Assembly (NCBI RefSeq): GCF_000185145.2 | Contig: NZ_GL833119.1 | Span: 62,001 to 126,000, forward strand | Reading direction: 5' to 3' | Length of the DNA stretch: 64,000 nt | Source of the DNA: Hoylesella oralis ATCC 33269 | GTDB lineage: Bacteria > Bacteroidota > Bacteroidia > Bacteroidales > Bacteroidaceae | In this document: one piece after another, positions 18,147 through 26,575 of the stretch | How the letters are laid out: each line of letters starts with the position of its first letter | Numbering within the stretch: position 1 is the first letter of the stretch | Program-made: the position numbers and the translations under genes | The notes under the pieces: generated by a model | The model's input: the letters and a program-made list of their open reading frames with translations, nothing else | Databases searched by the model: none | What the model was told of the DNA's origin: nothing

Positions 18147-18572
18147 CTACAATTTGTAAAGATCGCTGGCAGCTATGAGGTCTACTTTTTTATCTTCGAG
18201 TATTTTCTCGCAACTTTTTAAATCGGTAGGTCGGATAACGATATTTGCAGAATCGCCATTGGCAAAGGAATACATATATTCGATAAACACGCCATTATCA
18301 GACAGATACTTCATTACCAAGGCCAAGGCACCGGGCGTATTGGGACATGAAAAGCCAATAACATCGGTAATCTTGACGGCAAATCCGGCGCGTTTGAGTT
18401 CTGCATAAGCCTTATCCGGATCGGATACAATACAACGGAGAATGCCGAAATCGCTGTTATCGGCAATGCTCATGGCACTAAGATTGACCTTTGCCTTGCC
18501 TAAAATATCGGTTACTTCGGTCAGTCTTCCCGACTTATTCTCTAAAAATACTGATAACTGTTTTGCAAGCAT
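18147..18572 (-). CDS. ACT-domain amino-acid-binding protein
   Basis: Small cytoplasmic protein of 141 residues made of two tandem ACT domains: MLAKQLSVFLENKSGRLTEVTDILG and then GALALVMKYLSDNGVFIEYMYSF. ACT domains bind amino acids and regulate enzymes. This form is commonly encoded next to phenylacetate-CoA ligase or indolepyruvate oxidoreductase genes in anaerobes. Here it lies 25 bp downstream of the ligase on the same strand. A role in sensing an aromatic or branched amino acid is inferred. No catalytic domain is attached. Confidence 0.88.
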   Translation of the reverse strand: MLAKQLSVFLENKSGRLTEVTDILGKAKVNLSAMSIADNSDFGILRCIVSDPDKAYAELKRAGFAVKITDVIGFSCPNTPGALALVMKYLSDNGVFIEYMYSFANGDSANIVIRPTDLKSCEKILEDKKVDLIAASDLYKL

Positions 18573-18597
18573 ATTGTTATAATATTATGAGGTTATT

Positions 18598-19896
18598 CTA
18601 TAATTTTCGGTTATCGATGACTCTCTTCGACTTGCCTGTACTGCGTTCTATACTCTTGGGCTCCACCAGTTTTACGTTAAAACCGAGTCCGATAACGCTG
18701 CGCAATTCGTTTACAAGCCTCTTCTGCAATCCGACCATTAAAGACATTTCATCACTGAAATACTCATCTTTCACCTCTACTTTCAGCTCCGCGGTATCGG
18801 TGTTATTCTCCCTATTTACGGTAAGCAAATAATGAGGTTCGAATTCTTTCAGACTCAAAATAACCGTTTCTATCTGTGTAGGAAATACGTTGACACCACG
18901 TATAATAAGCATATCATCGCAACGTCCGAGTATTCTGTCCATTCGAACGAACGTACGTCCGCAGGAACATCGGTCGTAATGCAGGGCCGTAAGGTCGTGC
19001 GTACGATATCTAAGTAACGGCATTCCTTCTTTTGTCAGATGTGTGAAGCATAACTCGCCTATCTTTCCCTCGGATAATTGTTCGCCGGTTTTGGGGTTCA
19101 CTACTTCCGGGTAATAATAATCTTCGTTCAAATGAGTGCCATGTTGGCATTCGCACTCATATCCTACTCCCGGTCCGGCAATCTCACTAAGTCCATAGAT
19201 ATCATAAGCTTTGATGCCCAATGTCTTTTCAAGCTTGGAACGCATATCCTCTGTCCACGGTTCAGCACCGAAAGCGCCGATACGTAACTTAAATTCGTTT
19301 TTGGGAAAACCGGACTCTTTCAAGGTTTCGCCCAAGAACAAAGCATAAGAAGGGGTACAACAAAGGGCTGTGGCACCGAAATCGTGCATAAGCGTTATTT
19401 GCTTCTGTGTATTACCGGAAGACATGGGAATAACGCTCGCACCGATATTTGTGGCCCCGTCATGAGCCCCTAAACCTCCAGTAAACATACCATAGCCATA
19501 GGCTATTTGGAAGATATCGTTCTTATCGGCGCCAAAAGCAGTAAAAGCACGTGATATGGCTTCTGTCCACGTTGCTAAATCGCGACGGGTGTAAAGAACA
19601 ACTACGGGCTTTCCGGTTGTACCCGAAGAAGCATGAATACGCACAATCTGGCTCATAGGAACAGCCGCAAAACCGAACGGATAATGGTCGCGTAAATCTA
19701 ATTTATTTGTAAACGGAAGTTTCACGATATCATTAATATCGCAGATATCATCGGGATTAAGGTCTATTTCTTGAAACTTCTTCCGATAAAACGGCGTATT
19801 ATGATATACATAATCCACCATCTTTCTCAGCCGTCGACTTTGTATCTCGCACAACAGTCCGCGCTCCATACACTCCATACTCTCATTCCAAATCAT
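18598..19896 (-). CDS. paaK: Phenylacetate-CoA ligase
   Basis: Adenylate-forming enzyme of 432 residues, the normal length for PaaK. The phosphate-binding loop is SSGTTGKP at residues 90-97. It also has IFQIAYGYGMFTGGLGAHDG, GAFGAEPWTEDMR, YDIYGLSEIAGPG and, near the end, RCDDMLIIRGVNVFPTQIE. It joins arylacetates such as phenylacetate to CoA using ATP. In anaerobes the enzyme usually goes with ferredoxin-dependent oxidation of aromatic amino acids, but no oxidoreductase gene is next to it here. Both flanks of the paaK-ACT unit are identical tRNA-Val genes. Confidence 0.92.
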   Translation of the reverse strand: MIWNESMECMERGLLCEIQSRRLRKMVDYVYHNTPFYRKKFQEIDLNPDDICDINDIVKLPFTNKLDLRDHYPFGFAAVPMSQIVRIHASSGTTGKPVVVLYTRRDLATWTEAISRAFTAFGADKNDIFQIAYGYGMFTGGLGAHDGATNIGASVIPMSSGNTQKQITLMHDFGATALCCTPSYALFLGETLKESGFPKNEFKLRIGAFGAEPWTEDMRSKLEKTLGIKAYDIYGLSEIAGPGVGYECECQHGTHLNEDYYYPEVVNPKTGEQLSEGKIGELCFTHLTKEGMPLLRYRTHDLTALHYDRCSCGRTFVRMDRILGRCDDMLIIRGVNVFPTQIETVILSLKEFEPHYLLTVNRENNTDTAELKVEVKDEYFSDEMSLMVGLQKRLVNELRSVIGLGFNVKLVEPKSIERSTGKSKRVIDNRKL

Positions 19897-19963
19897 AGTT
19901 TAAAGTAAGTTAGTTGTTCCGTTTACAAAAGTAATAAATAATGTCGGAGCAACCTCTATTTAG

Positions 19964-20001
19964 AAAAAAAATATCCCTGCAATCCCGAAAGATTACAGGG
20001 A
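19964..20001 (-). terminator. Terminator of tRNA-Val copy 2
   Basis: 11-bp stem (19974-19984 and 19991-20001, one G-U pair), followed on the minus strand by ATATTTTTTTT. It lies 11 bp after the tRNA. Confidence 0.8.
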
Positions 20002-20012
20002 AACACCCCTCG

Positions 20013-20087
20013 TGGGCGTTGACGGATTCGAACCGCCGACCCTCTGCTTGTAAGGCAGATGCTCTAAACCAGCTGAGCTAAACGCCC
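20013..20087 (-). tRNA. tRNA-Val (anticodon UAC), copy 2
   Basis: Same 75-nt sequence as copy 1, with anticodon loop CTTACAA. The flanks diverge immediately outside the tRNA, so only the tRNA itself is duplicated. Confidence 0.97.
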
Positions 20088-20110
20088 CTATTACTTGTCG
20101 TAAGCGTTTG

Positions 20111-20142
20111 CAAAGGTAAAGCATTTCGGATAAACGGCCAAA
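20111..20142 (-). promoter_or_regulatory. Promoter of tRNA-Val copy 2
   Basis: Minus strand: TTTG (20142-20139), 20 bp, TACCTTTG (20118-20111). Confidence 0.7.
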
Positions 20143-20181
20143 CTTTTGAGTGTATTTTTTTTCTATTACACCCAAATCTTG

Positions 20182-20189
20182 TAACTTTG
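20182..20189 (+). promoter_or_regulatory. -7 element of trpS
   Basis: TAACTTTG fits the consensus; the ATG follows 30 nt later. The -33 region is only a T run. Confidence 0.55.
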
Positions 20190-20219
20190 CAATACATTTA
20201 ACAGACAAATTATTATAAT

Positions 20220-21206
20220 ATGGAAAAAGTAGTTAGCGGAATACGCCCAACTGGAAACTTGCACCTCGGCAACTATTTCGGCGCAGTAAAGAGCTTTGTG
20301 GAAATGCAAGACAAATACGAAAGTTTGTTTTTCATAGCCGATTGGCACTCTTTGACAACACGTCCAAAGCCGGAAGATATCCAAAACAGTGCACGTATCA
20401 TCCTTGCGGAATACTTAGCATGCGGCATAGATCCTGAAAAAGCACCTATATACATACAGAGTGATGTAAAAGAGACGCTCGAACTTTACCTATTTCTTAA
20501 TATGAATATGTATTTAGGGGAATTAGAACGCGTAACTACATTTAAAGAAAAAGCACGTAAACAGCCTAACAACGTAAACGCCGGATTGCTAACTTACCCT
20601 ACACTGATGGCAGCTGATATTCTTCAACACCGTGCAGAAAAGGTACCTGTAGGTAAAGATCAGGAGCAGAATATGGAAATGGCACGTCGGTGTGCTCGCC
20701 GCTTCAATAACATATATGGAGTAGAGTTTTTTCCGGAACCTCAAAGTTTTTATTTCAATGCTACGGCATTGAAAGTTCCCGGACTCGATGGTAGTGGTAA
20801 GATGGGAAAGAGCGAAGGTAATTGTATATATCTGCACGATGACGATAAAACAATCACTAAAAAGGTGATGAAAGCGGTTACTGACAATGGTCCGCAGGCT
20901 ATGAATAGTCCTAAACCGGAAGTAATAGAAAATTTATTTACTTTCCTTAAGATATGTTCTACACAAGATACATACGATTTTTTTAATGAGAAATGGAACG
21001 ATTGTACGCTACGCTACGGCGATTTGAAAAAGCAAATAGCAGCAGATATTTGTAAAACAGTGGCACCGATACGTGAAAAAATTCTCGAATACAGTGCTGA
21101 CAAAGAATTGCTCGACCGAATTGCTCGACAAGGTGCCGAAGTCGCACGTGAAAGTGCAACGGCCACACTACGTGAAGTACGTCGGATCATCGGTTTCCGT
21201 CCATAA
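20220..21206 (+). CDS. trpS: Tryptophan--tRNA ligase
   Basis: Class I aminoacyl-tRNA synthetase of 328 residues, normal for bacterial TrpRS. The HIGH-type motif is TGNLHLGN (residues 11-18) and the KMSKS-type motif is KMGKS (194-198). The Trp-specific stretches PTLMAADILQHRAEKVPVGKDQEQN are split across residues 127-151. It charges tRNA-Trp in the cytoplasm. It stands alone on the plus strand with its own -7 element and ends before a long palindrome. No tRNA-Trp gene or T-box-like leader is present. Confidence 0.97.
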   Translation: MEKVVSGIRPTGNLHLGNYFGAVKSFVEMQDKYESLFFIADWHSLTTRPKPEDIQNSARIILAEYLACGIDPEKAPIYIQSDVKETLELYLFLNMNMYLGELERVTTFKEKARKQPNNVNAGLLTYPTLMAADILQHRAEKVPVGKDQEQNMEMARRCARRFNNIYGVEFFPEPQSFYFNATALKVPGLDGSGKMGKSEGNCIYLHDDDKTITKKVMKAVTDNGPQAMNSPKPEVIENLFTFLKICSTQDTYDFFNEKWNDCTLRYGDLKKQIAADICKTVAPIREKILEYSADKELLDRIARQGAEVARESATATLREVRRIIGFRP

Positions 21207-21279
21207 TATTACGAAGTTGCAAAAAGTAACTATCATGGTAGCATAACAGAATGGTTATTACTTGATACAAGTTATGCTT

Positions 21280-21330
21280 AATATACGAATAGGAGGAAAA
21301 ACAATTTGTTTTTCCTCCTATTCGTATATT
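21280..21330. terminator. 51-bp near-perfect palindrome after trpS
   Basis: Arms 21280-21304 and 21306-21330 are exact reverse complements (25 bp) around one central t. It contains internal A and T runs and lies between convergent trpS and the OmpA gene. It probably ends trpS transcription, and could act on both strands. Confidence 0.7.
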
Positions 21331-21424
21331 GAATATTCATACATCACTAAATCTATTTTCATAAATAAACGGTTTTGCATCTCTATAACATTTAATATAT
21401 CCAAAATGATTTAAACAAATAGCC

Positions 21425-21457
21425 GAAAAAAGGGTATCCCGTATTGGAATACCCTTT
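21425..21457 (-). terminator. Terminator of the OmpA-family gene
   Basis: Stem aaagggtat (21429-21437) with its complement ending at 21457, followed on the minus strand by TTTTTTC. Confidence 0.65.
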
Positions 21458-21484
21458 ATATCATTAAGGAAATTATTTCGAATA

Positions 21485-22630
21485 TTACTCTGTAACTTCA
21501 ACAGTAGCACGACGGTTGAATGATATTGGTGAAAGTTCATCTACACCACCATTACCCTTTGTTGTGATATTGTCGCGACTAATACCAAGCTTAACAAGTT
21601 CGTTAGCTACAGTCTTTGCACGCTCCTCAGACAACCATTGGTTGTGTGCCGGTTTACCTGTTGCGCTATCTGCATAACCGTTTACAAGTACCTTAGAGTT
21701 CTTCTGCTTAGCATACTTAGCAAGTGCCTGTACGTTTACAAGGTCTTTCTGTGAAGCAATGTTTGTCTTGTTAAGGTTAAAGAATACAGAAACAGGAGTT
21801 GTAACGAATTCCTTAACAGCAGCAGGCTGTTCTACCGGTTTCTGGTTTGCAAGAAGCTCCTTCAGACGAGCATTTTCTGCATTTGCATCGTTAAGCTGTG
21901 CATTGAGGGCATCAATCTGAGCCTGAGAAAGTGCTTTAATAGCATCTACATCAGGAACCTTATTCCAAGTTGCTTTGCCAAGATTAAACGTCAGACCAAC
22001 CTCACCATAGAAGTTGTTGTCATGAGAATCCCAACCACGTCTACCATTTGTACCGAGAACACCATCGATATCATTCTCAAATCTGTTCCATCCGAGTTCG
22101 AGATTAATTGCTACATGACGGCTTACACGGAATTCATTCAGGATACCAGCACTTAAATCCATTGCATAAAGATTATGTGTCATACTGCGACCAACACCAC
22201 CACCTACAAATGGAATGAAGTTCCAAACGCGAGAAGGATTATAACCGCAAAGCATGTTACTTACATTGAACAGGATATGTTCATTCAGCACCCAATACTT
22301 ATTGCAGTTACCTGCATTGTTATCATCAGTAACACTTTTACCCCAAATACCTTGCAATTTCGTACGAAGACCAAGGCCCGGTGTAAACCATTTACCGATT
22401 GCAATTGCAGCACCCGGGTTAGAACGGAACTTTTTAAACGGACTCTTTGCCAGATCCATTCCATGTTCTTCTGCAGAATACCAAGCATTCCAATTGCCAC
22501 CTACTTGGATAAACCAATTACTCCAGAATGAATTTGTGGCAACACTGTACTTCTCTACGGGATCTGCATCTTGTGCCATAGTAGCCATAGATACACCAGC
22601 AAATGCCAATACAATTAATAACTTTTTCAT
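21485..22630 (-). CDS. OmpA-family outer membrane porin-like protein
   Basis: Protein of 381 residues: signal peptide ending near TMAQ (20), an N-terminal barrel-like domain, a short coiled segment (IKALSQAQIDALNAQLNDAN) and a C-terminal OmpA peptidoglycan-binding domain. The last has VFFNLNKTNIASQKDL, LVNGYADSATG with the conserved Asp, and LSEERAKTVANEL with the conserved Arg. It links the outer membrane to peptidoglycan and resembles the major OmpA-like proteins of Bacteroidales. A TAACTTTG -7 element lies at 22691-22698 and a terminator follows, so it is probably a single-gene, strongly expressed unit. Confidence 0.93.
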   Translation of the reverse strand: MKKLLIVLAFAGVSMATMAQDADPVEKYSVATNSFWSNWFIQVGGNWNAWYSAEEHGMDLAKSPFKKFRSNPGAAIAIGKWFTPGLGLRTKLQGIWGKSVTDDNNAGNCNKYWVLNEHILFNVSNMLCGYNPSRVWNFIPFVGGGVGRSMTHNLYAMDLSAGILNEFRVSRHVAINLELGWNRFENDIDGVLGTNGRRGWDSHDNNFYGEVGLTFNLGKATWNKVPDVDAIKALSQAQIDALNAQLNDANAENARLKELLANQKPVEQPAAVKEFVTTPVSVFFNLNKTNIASQKDLVNVQALAKYAKQKNSKVLVNGYADSATGKPAHNQWLSEERAKTVANELVKLGISRDNITTKGNGGVDELSPISFNRRATVEVTE

Positions 22631-22690
22631 AACCTTTTTTATTTAATAATCAAAAATTTATCTTTATTCGTACTATAATCGATTTGCCTG

Positions 22691-22698
22691 CAAAGTTA
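22691..22698 (-). promoter_or_regulatory. -7 element of the OmpA-family gene
   Basis: TAACTTTG on the minus strand, 60 bp upstream of the start codon. No TTTG at -33. Confidence 0.5.
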
Positions 22699-22797
22699 AT
22701 AATAATATTTAAATATTATCACATTTTTCTAAGAAAATGACTATTTTAACGAAAAGAAAGCACATTTCGCCGTTTTTTAACTCTTTTAACCTACCTT

Positions 22798-24600
22798 TTA
22801 TCCAAGCATGTGCTCTATTTCTTGTTGGCGAAGTATACACAGGATATTCTTTCCATCCGGACTATAATTGGCATTGGAACAAGCAAACAGACTATTAATC
22901 AGGTTTTCCATCTCTTCATTATTCAATACCTGTCCTTGAGGAATGGCTGCATTGCGTGCAAGACTCAGTGCCATAGACTTATCGATCTCATCGATTACAC
23001 CCGTTCCATTATCCTTAATAGACGTTACCATATCCATAACTAAATTAACGATATTCACTCCTTCGGTACCTGCAGGAACGGCATTAATGGCATAGTCGCC
23101 ATTTCCGAGATCGGAAAGTTCAAAACCTATCGCCGTCATCTCGGGCATAATTTTCTGAAGAATTATATTGTCGGAGGGCGAAAAGCTGACGATTTCGGGA
23201 AACAGCACCTTCTGCGAAGACGCTACTTTATCATGTAATCGGTACAAATATTGTTCGTATAAAACGCGCACATGAGCCCTGTGCTGGTCGATGATCATCA
23301 ATCCGGATTTCACGGCCGTCATAATATACCGCCCTTTATATTGATAATGTGAGGGCGACTTATCTGTAATAATACTCTCCGTCCCTTTTTCTGTGTCCGT
23401 TTCGAACATATCAATCTGCCGATTGTTCCCCTGTTCAAGCCCCTCATACAACTGTTCCCAATCGGAATTTGCTTTCGAAGACTGCGACTGTTTATCAAAC
23501 GGATTATACGCAGGATTATATTGTACTTTGGGAACTGCCGCGTTCGAATGCGAATCGAACACAGGAATATCGGGGCTCCCCTGCATGTCAAAATCTATAG
23601 AAGGCACATCGTTAAACAATCCTACGGCTTCTCTAACGGCCGCCGACAATATCTGCCAAATAGCTTGTTCGTTCTCAAACTTGATTTCGGTCTTAGTTGG
23701 ATGTATATTCACATCAATATCTTCGGGCGGAAGATCGAAATACAAAAAATAAGGAACCTGCTCTCCAACAGGGATCAAACGCTCGAAAGCTCCCAATACG
23801 GCCTTATTGAAATAGGGATGTTTCATATACCTACCGTTCACAAAGAAATATTGTCGGGGTTCTTTCTTTCTTGCAGACTCCGGTTTCCCCACAAATCCTT
23901 GTATATTACACATGGTAGTATGCACCTCTACCGGCAGCAAGTCTTGGTTTAACCGCTTACCGAAAACATCGATAATCCGTTGTCTCAATCCGCCTGCCTT
24001 TAGGTTAAACAATTCTGAACCGTTGCTTTTCAGCACGAAAGAGATATCGGGATACACCAATGCAATACGCTCGAACGACGTGATGATATTATTCAATTCC
24101 GTAGTATTCGACTTCAGGAATTTCCTTCGAGCAGGTACATTGAAGAATAAATTCTCTATTATAAAATTGCTACCCTCCGGACATGAGCAAGGTTCTTGCC
24201 CCATAAACTTCGAACCGGATATAGATAAACGGGTGCCAATATCTTCACCTTTCAGACGTGTCCTTAACTCTATCTGCGCCACGGCGGCAATAGAAGCGAG
24301 CGCCTCTCCACGAAATCCCATCGTATGAAGGGCAAACAAATCGGCAGCTTTCCTAATTTTAGACGTGGCATGCCGTTCGAACGAAAGGCGCGCATCGGTC
24401 TCCGACATGCCGTTCCCGTCATCGATAACCTGAACAGATGTCTTTCCGGCGTCAACAACCAGCACCATAATATTGCGTGCACCGGCATCCACAGCATTCT
24501 CCACAAGCTCTTTTATCACACTTGCAGGACGTTGTATCACCTCACCGGCTGCAATCTGATTGGCAACGGTGTCCGGTAAAAGTTGTATAATATCGCTCAT
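22798..24600 (-). CDS. mutL: DNA mismatch repair protein MutL
   Basis: MutL of 600 residues. The GHKL ATPase motifs are clear: [11 protein letters not shown] (31-41), VIDDGNGM (58-65), SFERHATSK (73-81) and GFRGEAL (95-101). The C-terminal dimerisation domain is present but the endonuclease motif is altered: DQHA(x)2E(x)4E is replaced by [12 protein letters not shown], and the CPHGRP site reads SPDGKN. It couples MutS mismatch recognition to downstream repair. Its start overlaps the stop of the 98-residue gene upstream by an ATGA. It is the last gene of the long guaB-to-mutL run. Confidence 0.96.
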   Translation of the reverse strand: MSDIIQLLPDTVANQIAAGEVIQRPASVIKELVENAVDAGARNIMVLVVDAGKTSVQVIDDGNGMSETDARLSFERHATSKIRKAADLFALHTMGFRGEALASIAAVAQIELRTRLKGEDIGTRLSISGSKFMGQEPCSCPEGSNFIIENLFFNVPARRKFLKSNTTELNNIITSFERIALVYPDISFVLKSNGSELFNLKAGGLRQRIIDVFGKRLNQDLLPVEVHTTMCNIQGFVGKPESARKKEPRQYFFVNGRYMKHPYFNKAVLGAFERLIPVGEQVPYFLYFDLPPEDIDVNIHPTKTEIKFENEQAIWQILSAAVREAVGLFNDVPSIDFDMQGSPDIPVFDSHSNAAVPKVQYNPAYNPFDKQSQSSKANSDWEQLYEGLEQGNNRQIDMFETDTEKGTESIITDKSPSHYQYKGRYIMTAVKSGLMIIDQHRAHVRVLYEQYLYRLHDKVASSQKVLFPEIVSFSPSDNIILQKIMPEMTAIGFELSDLGNGDYAINAVPAGTEGVNIVNLVMDMVTSIKDNGTGVIDEIDKSMALSLARNAAIPQGQVLNNEEMENLINSLFACSNANYSPDGKNILCILRQQEIEHMLG

Positions 24601-24893
24601 AATTTGTTATACATTATATAATAAGCAAACATACATAGCCCGAATATCATAATTAAAACGGCTATATACGAGGCACATCCCATACCCCTATTCCGATTAC
24701 ATGCCCGGTCTGTTCGCCGCAAAGAGCCGAACGTTCGCGATGAAGAATATTTTTCTTTCTCCTCACCACCGTCCGTAAGTCCGAGTCCCTGCCTTGCCGT
24801 TTTCTCTATCTGCCGGAGCCGTTCCTGCCGTTCGTCCACATAAATGAATTTATGATGGAAACCGCGGGGCTTACGATTATGGAAGAACATCAT
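24597..24893 (-). CDS. Small conserved-looking membrane protein of unknown function
   Basis: 98 residues: a basic N-terminus ([17 protein letters not shown]), a charged middle part and one C-terminal membrane segment ([20 protein letters not shown]). This suggests a tail-anchored inner-membrane protein with a cytoplasmic domain. No known domain was recognised. That it is a real gene is supported by exact ATGA overlaps at both ends, with the OstA-like gene and with mutL. The context hints at envelope assembly but no function can be given. Confidence 0.75.
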   Translation of the reverse strand: MMFFHNRKPRGFHHKFIYVDERQERLRQIEKTARQGLGLTDGGEEKEKYSSSRTFGSLRRTDRACNRNRGMGCASYIAVLIMIFGLCMFAYYIMYNKL

Positions 24894-26575
24894 GATCCGT
24901 CCCCTTCCGGTGCATTACCAAAATGCTGTAGCGGAGCAGCATGCCGCTTAATGGTCTTCAACTTGTCCTCTTCACGCTTGCCGCGCCATACGAATATATC
25001 GTCTTTACTTACCGGACGAAGGTTATCGAACCAAGCAAATTCGGAGAGTTTGTATTTGTTTGGCGGGATTTGCGTCATCGGATATGTTACGCTGACATGC
25101 TTGGGAACCCAAACCTTTTCTAACTTTCTGTCTTTCGAAAGGTATGTTCGCATCGTATCTGTCTCCGTATAATTGAGCCCGATCATCGAACTATCCTTGT
25201 CGTCTGTGGGGTAATATATCACCTTCACATTGCCTACAGACTCGGTATAGCGTAGGGCTCCGTCCACAAAATAGGCATGCATCACCTTCGAGGATATCTG
25301 GTTATAGTGATCTTCTTCGTCAACTTTTTCAATCGAAAGTGCCTGCCCCAGCACATGGGCCTCGCGTACAGTACTGTCGTTCATATACACTTTAATTTGT
25401 TCACCCAGCAACTGTCTGTTATCATTCCACACGATAGGATCTTTATACATCGTAAGGCAAGAGTCTTTCGTAGAGAAAATAAGAGAATCGCACACGGCCT
25501 GCACATCTGTTCTATACGCGCGAACCTTATTATATGCATGCACCATACGGTAAACAGAATCCGTATTGATATTAAACGTAAAGAGTTTCAATGTGTCTGC
25601 ATGCATATATAAAGTATCCTTTTGCGAATAGTCTTTCACCAATGCATTCTTGGTAGCATAGCCCTTACCGGTCTTTTCATTGTATTTCAAGATATCGGCT
25701 ATCAGCGAGTTTTTATTTTCTTTATCCGTATAGATCACGTTTCCAAACCCCTGACTTTCACCTGTTTTCCGGTCATAATATAGGCTGTCGCCCGTTATCG
25801 TCTTATTTTTATCGGTCAATACCGACCGCCCGAAGAGCTGTGCCTTATCGCTGTTGCTGTCGAAGTAGCCGTCTTGCGTATCGATAACGCTTCCGTCATC
25901 GGTCGTTATTTTAGAGGGACCGGTGACATGGGCCTGCGACTTTCTTGTATCATAATAAAGCGTATCGGTGGTTACAAGTCGTTTTTCGCTGCGTAGTCTT
26001 ACGTTAAAATAGAATTTGGCCTGCCGTGTTTGCGTATTATATTCCCCCCAATCGGATACCAGCCTGTCTTTGCCATCCACCAATGTACCTCCTTCAAAGA
26101 AATAAGCATTGCTATATAACCGGTCATAATTTAGGCTGTCGGTATACAAAGTCTGCTGTCTATGCTTCAATACCACGTGTTCTCGGGCATCCATCATTTG
26201 CTGCTGTCCGTCGTAGAAAGCCCTTTCGCATCTTAAAGACAGCGTGTCTCCCTGTGTAAAATATACATGACCGAAGGCTTTTACGGAATTAGATTGCTGA
26301 TAAAAATAGGCACTGTCGCAAGTAAGATAGGCACCCCGATGCCGAAATCTCACATGCCCTTTCACGATCTGTGCATCGGGATTATTGCCAAACATATCGT
26401 ATTTCAACCCATCCGAGTGTATCATGTACACCCTATCGTCTTGCTTTACTGCACGTTGTTGCTTACGTTGTGCCATCACGGGCAGCAATAAACATAGCCC
26501 AAACAGGCATAGAATCGCATTTACAGAGATTCTATGCCCGCCGAATATCTTGTTTATATCGTGCAATTTTATCAT
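24890..26575 (-). CDS. OstA/LptA-like LPS transport protein
   Basis: 561 residues from the preferred start. A signal peptide or membrane anchor (AILCLFGLCLLLPVMAQ) is followed by several beta-jellyroll units of the OstA/LptA type: VYMIHSDGLKYDMFGN, GHVRFRHRGAYLTCDSAYFY, ARKFYFNV-like strands and TGDSLYYDRKTGESQGFGNV. LptA-like proteins bridge the periplasm for LPS. This protein is much longer than E. coli LptA and lacks the LptD barrel, as is usual for Bacteroidetes OstA-like proteins. The start at 26575 forms an ATGA with the upstream surA-like stop; an ATG at 26584 is also in frame. Confidence 0.85.
   Translation of the reverse strand: MIKLHDINKIFGGHRISVNAILCLFGLCLLLPVMAQRKQQRAVKQDDRVYMIHSDGLKYDMFGNNPDAQIVKGHVRFRHRGAYLTCDSAYFYQQSNSVKAFGHVYFTQGDTLSLRCERAFYDGQQQMMDAREHVVLKHRQQTLYTDSLNYDRLYSNAYFFEGGTLVDGKDRLVSDWGEYNTQTRQAKFYFNVRLRSEKRLVTTDTLYYDTRKSQAHVTGPSKITTDDGSVIDTQDGYFDSNSDKAQLFGRSVLTDKNKTITGDSLYYDRKTGESQGFGNVIYTDKENKNSLIADILKYNEKTGKGYATKNALVKDYSQKDTLYMHADTLKLFTFNINTDSVYRMVHAYNKVRAYRTDVQAVCDSLIFSTKDSCLTMYKDPIVWNDNRQLLGEQIKVYMNDSTVREAHVLGQALSIEKVDEEDHYNQISSKVMHAYFVDGALRYTESVGNVKVIYYPTDDKDSSMIGLNYTETDTMRTYLSKDRKLEKVWVPKHVSVTYPMTQIPPNKYKLSEFAWFDNLRPVSKDDIFVWRGKREEDKLKTIKRHAAPLQHFGNAPEGDGS

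Noticed and set aside
17872..20087. Possible genomic island or integrated element between the tRNA genes
   Set aside because: Content is an ordinary paaK-ACT unit; no integrase, no att-like repeat beyond the tRNAs, no composition shift noticed.
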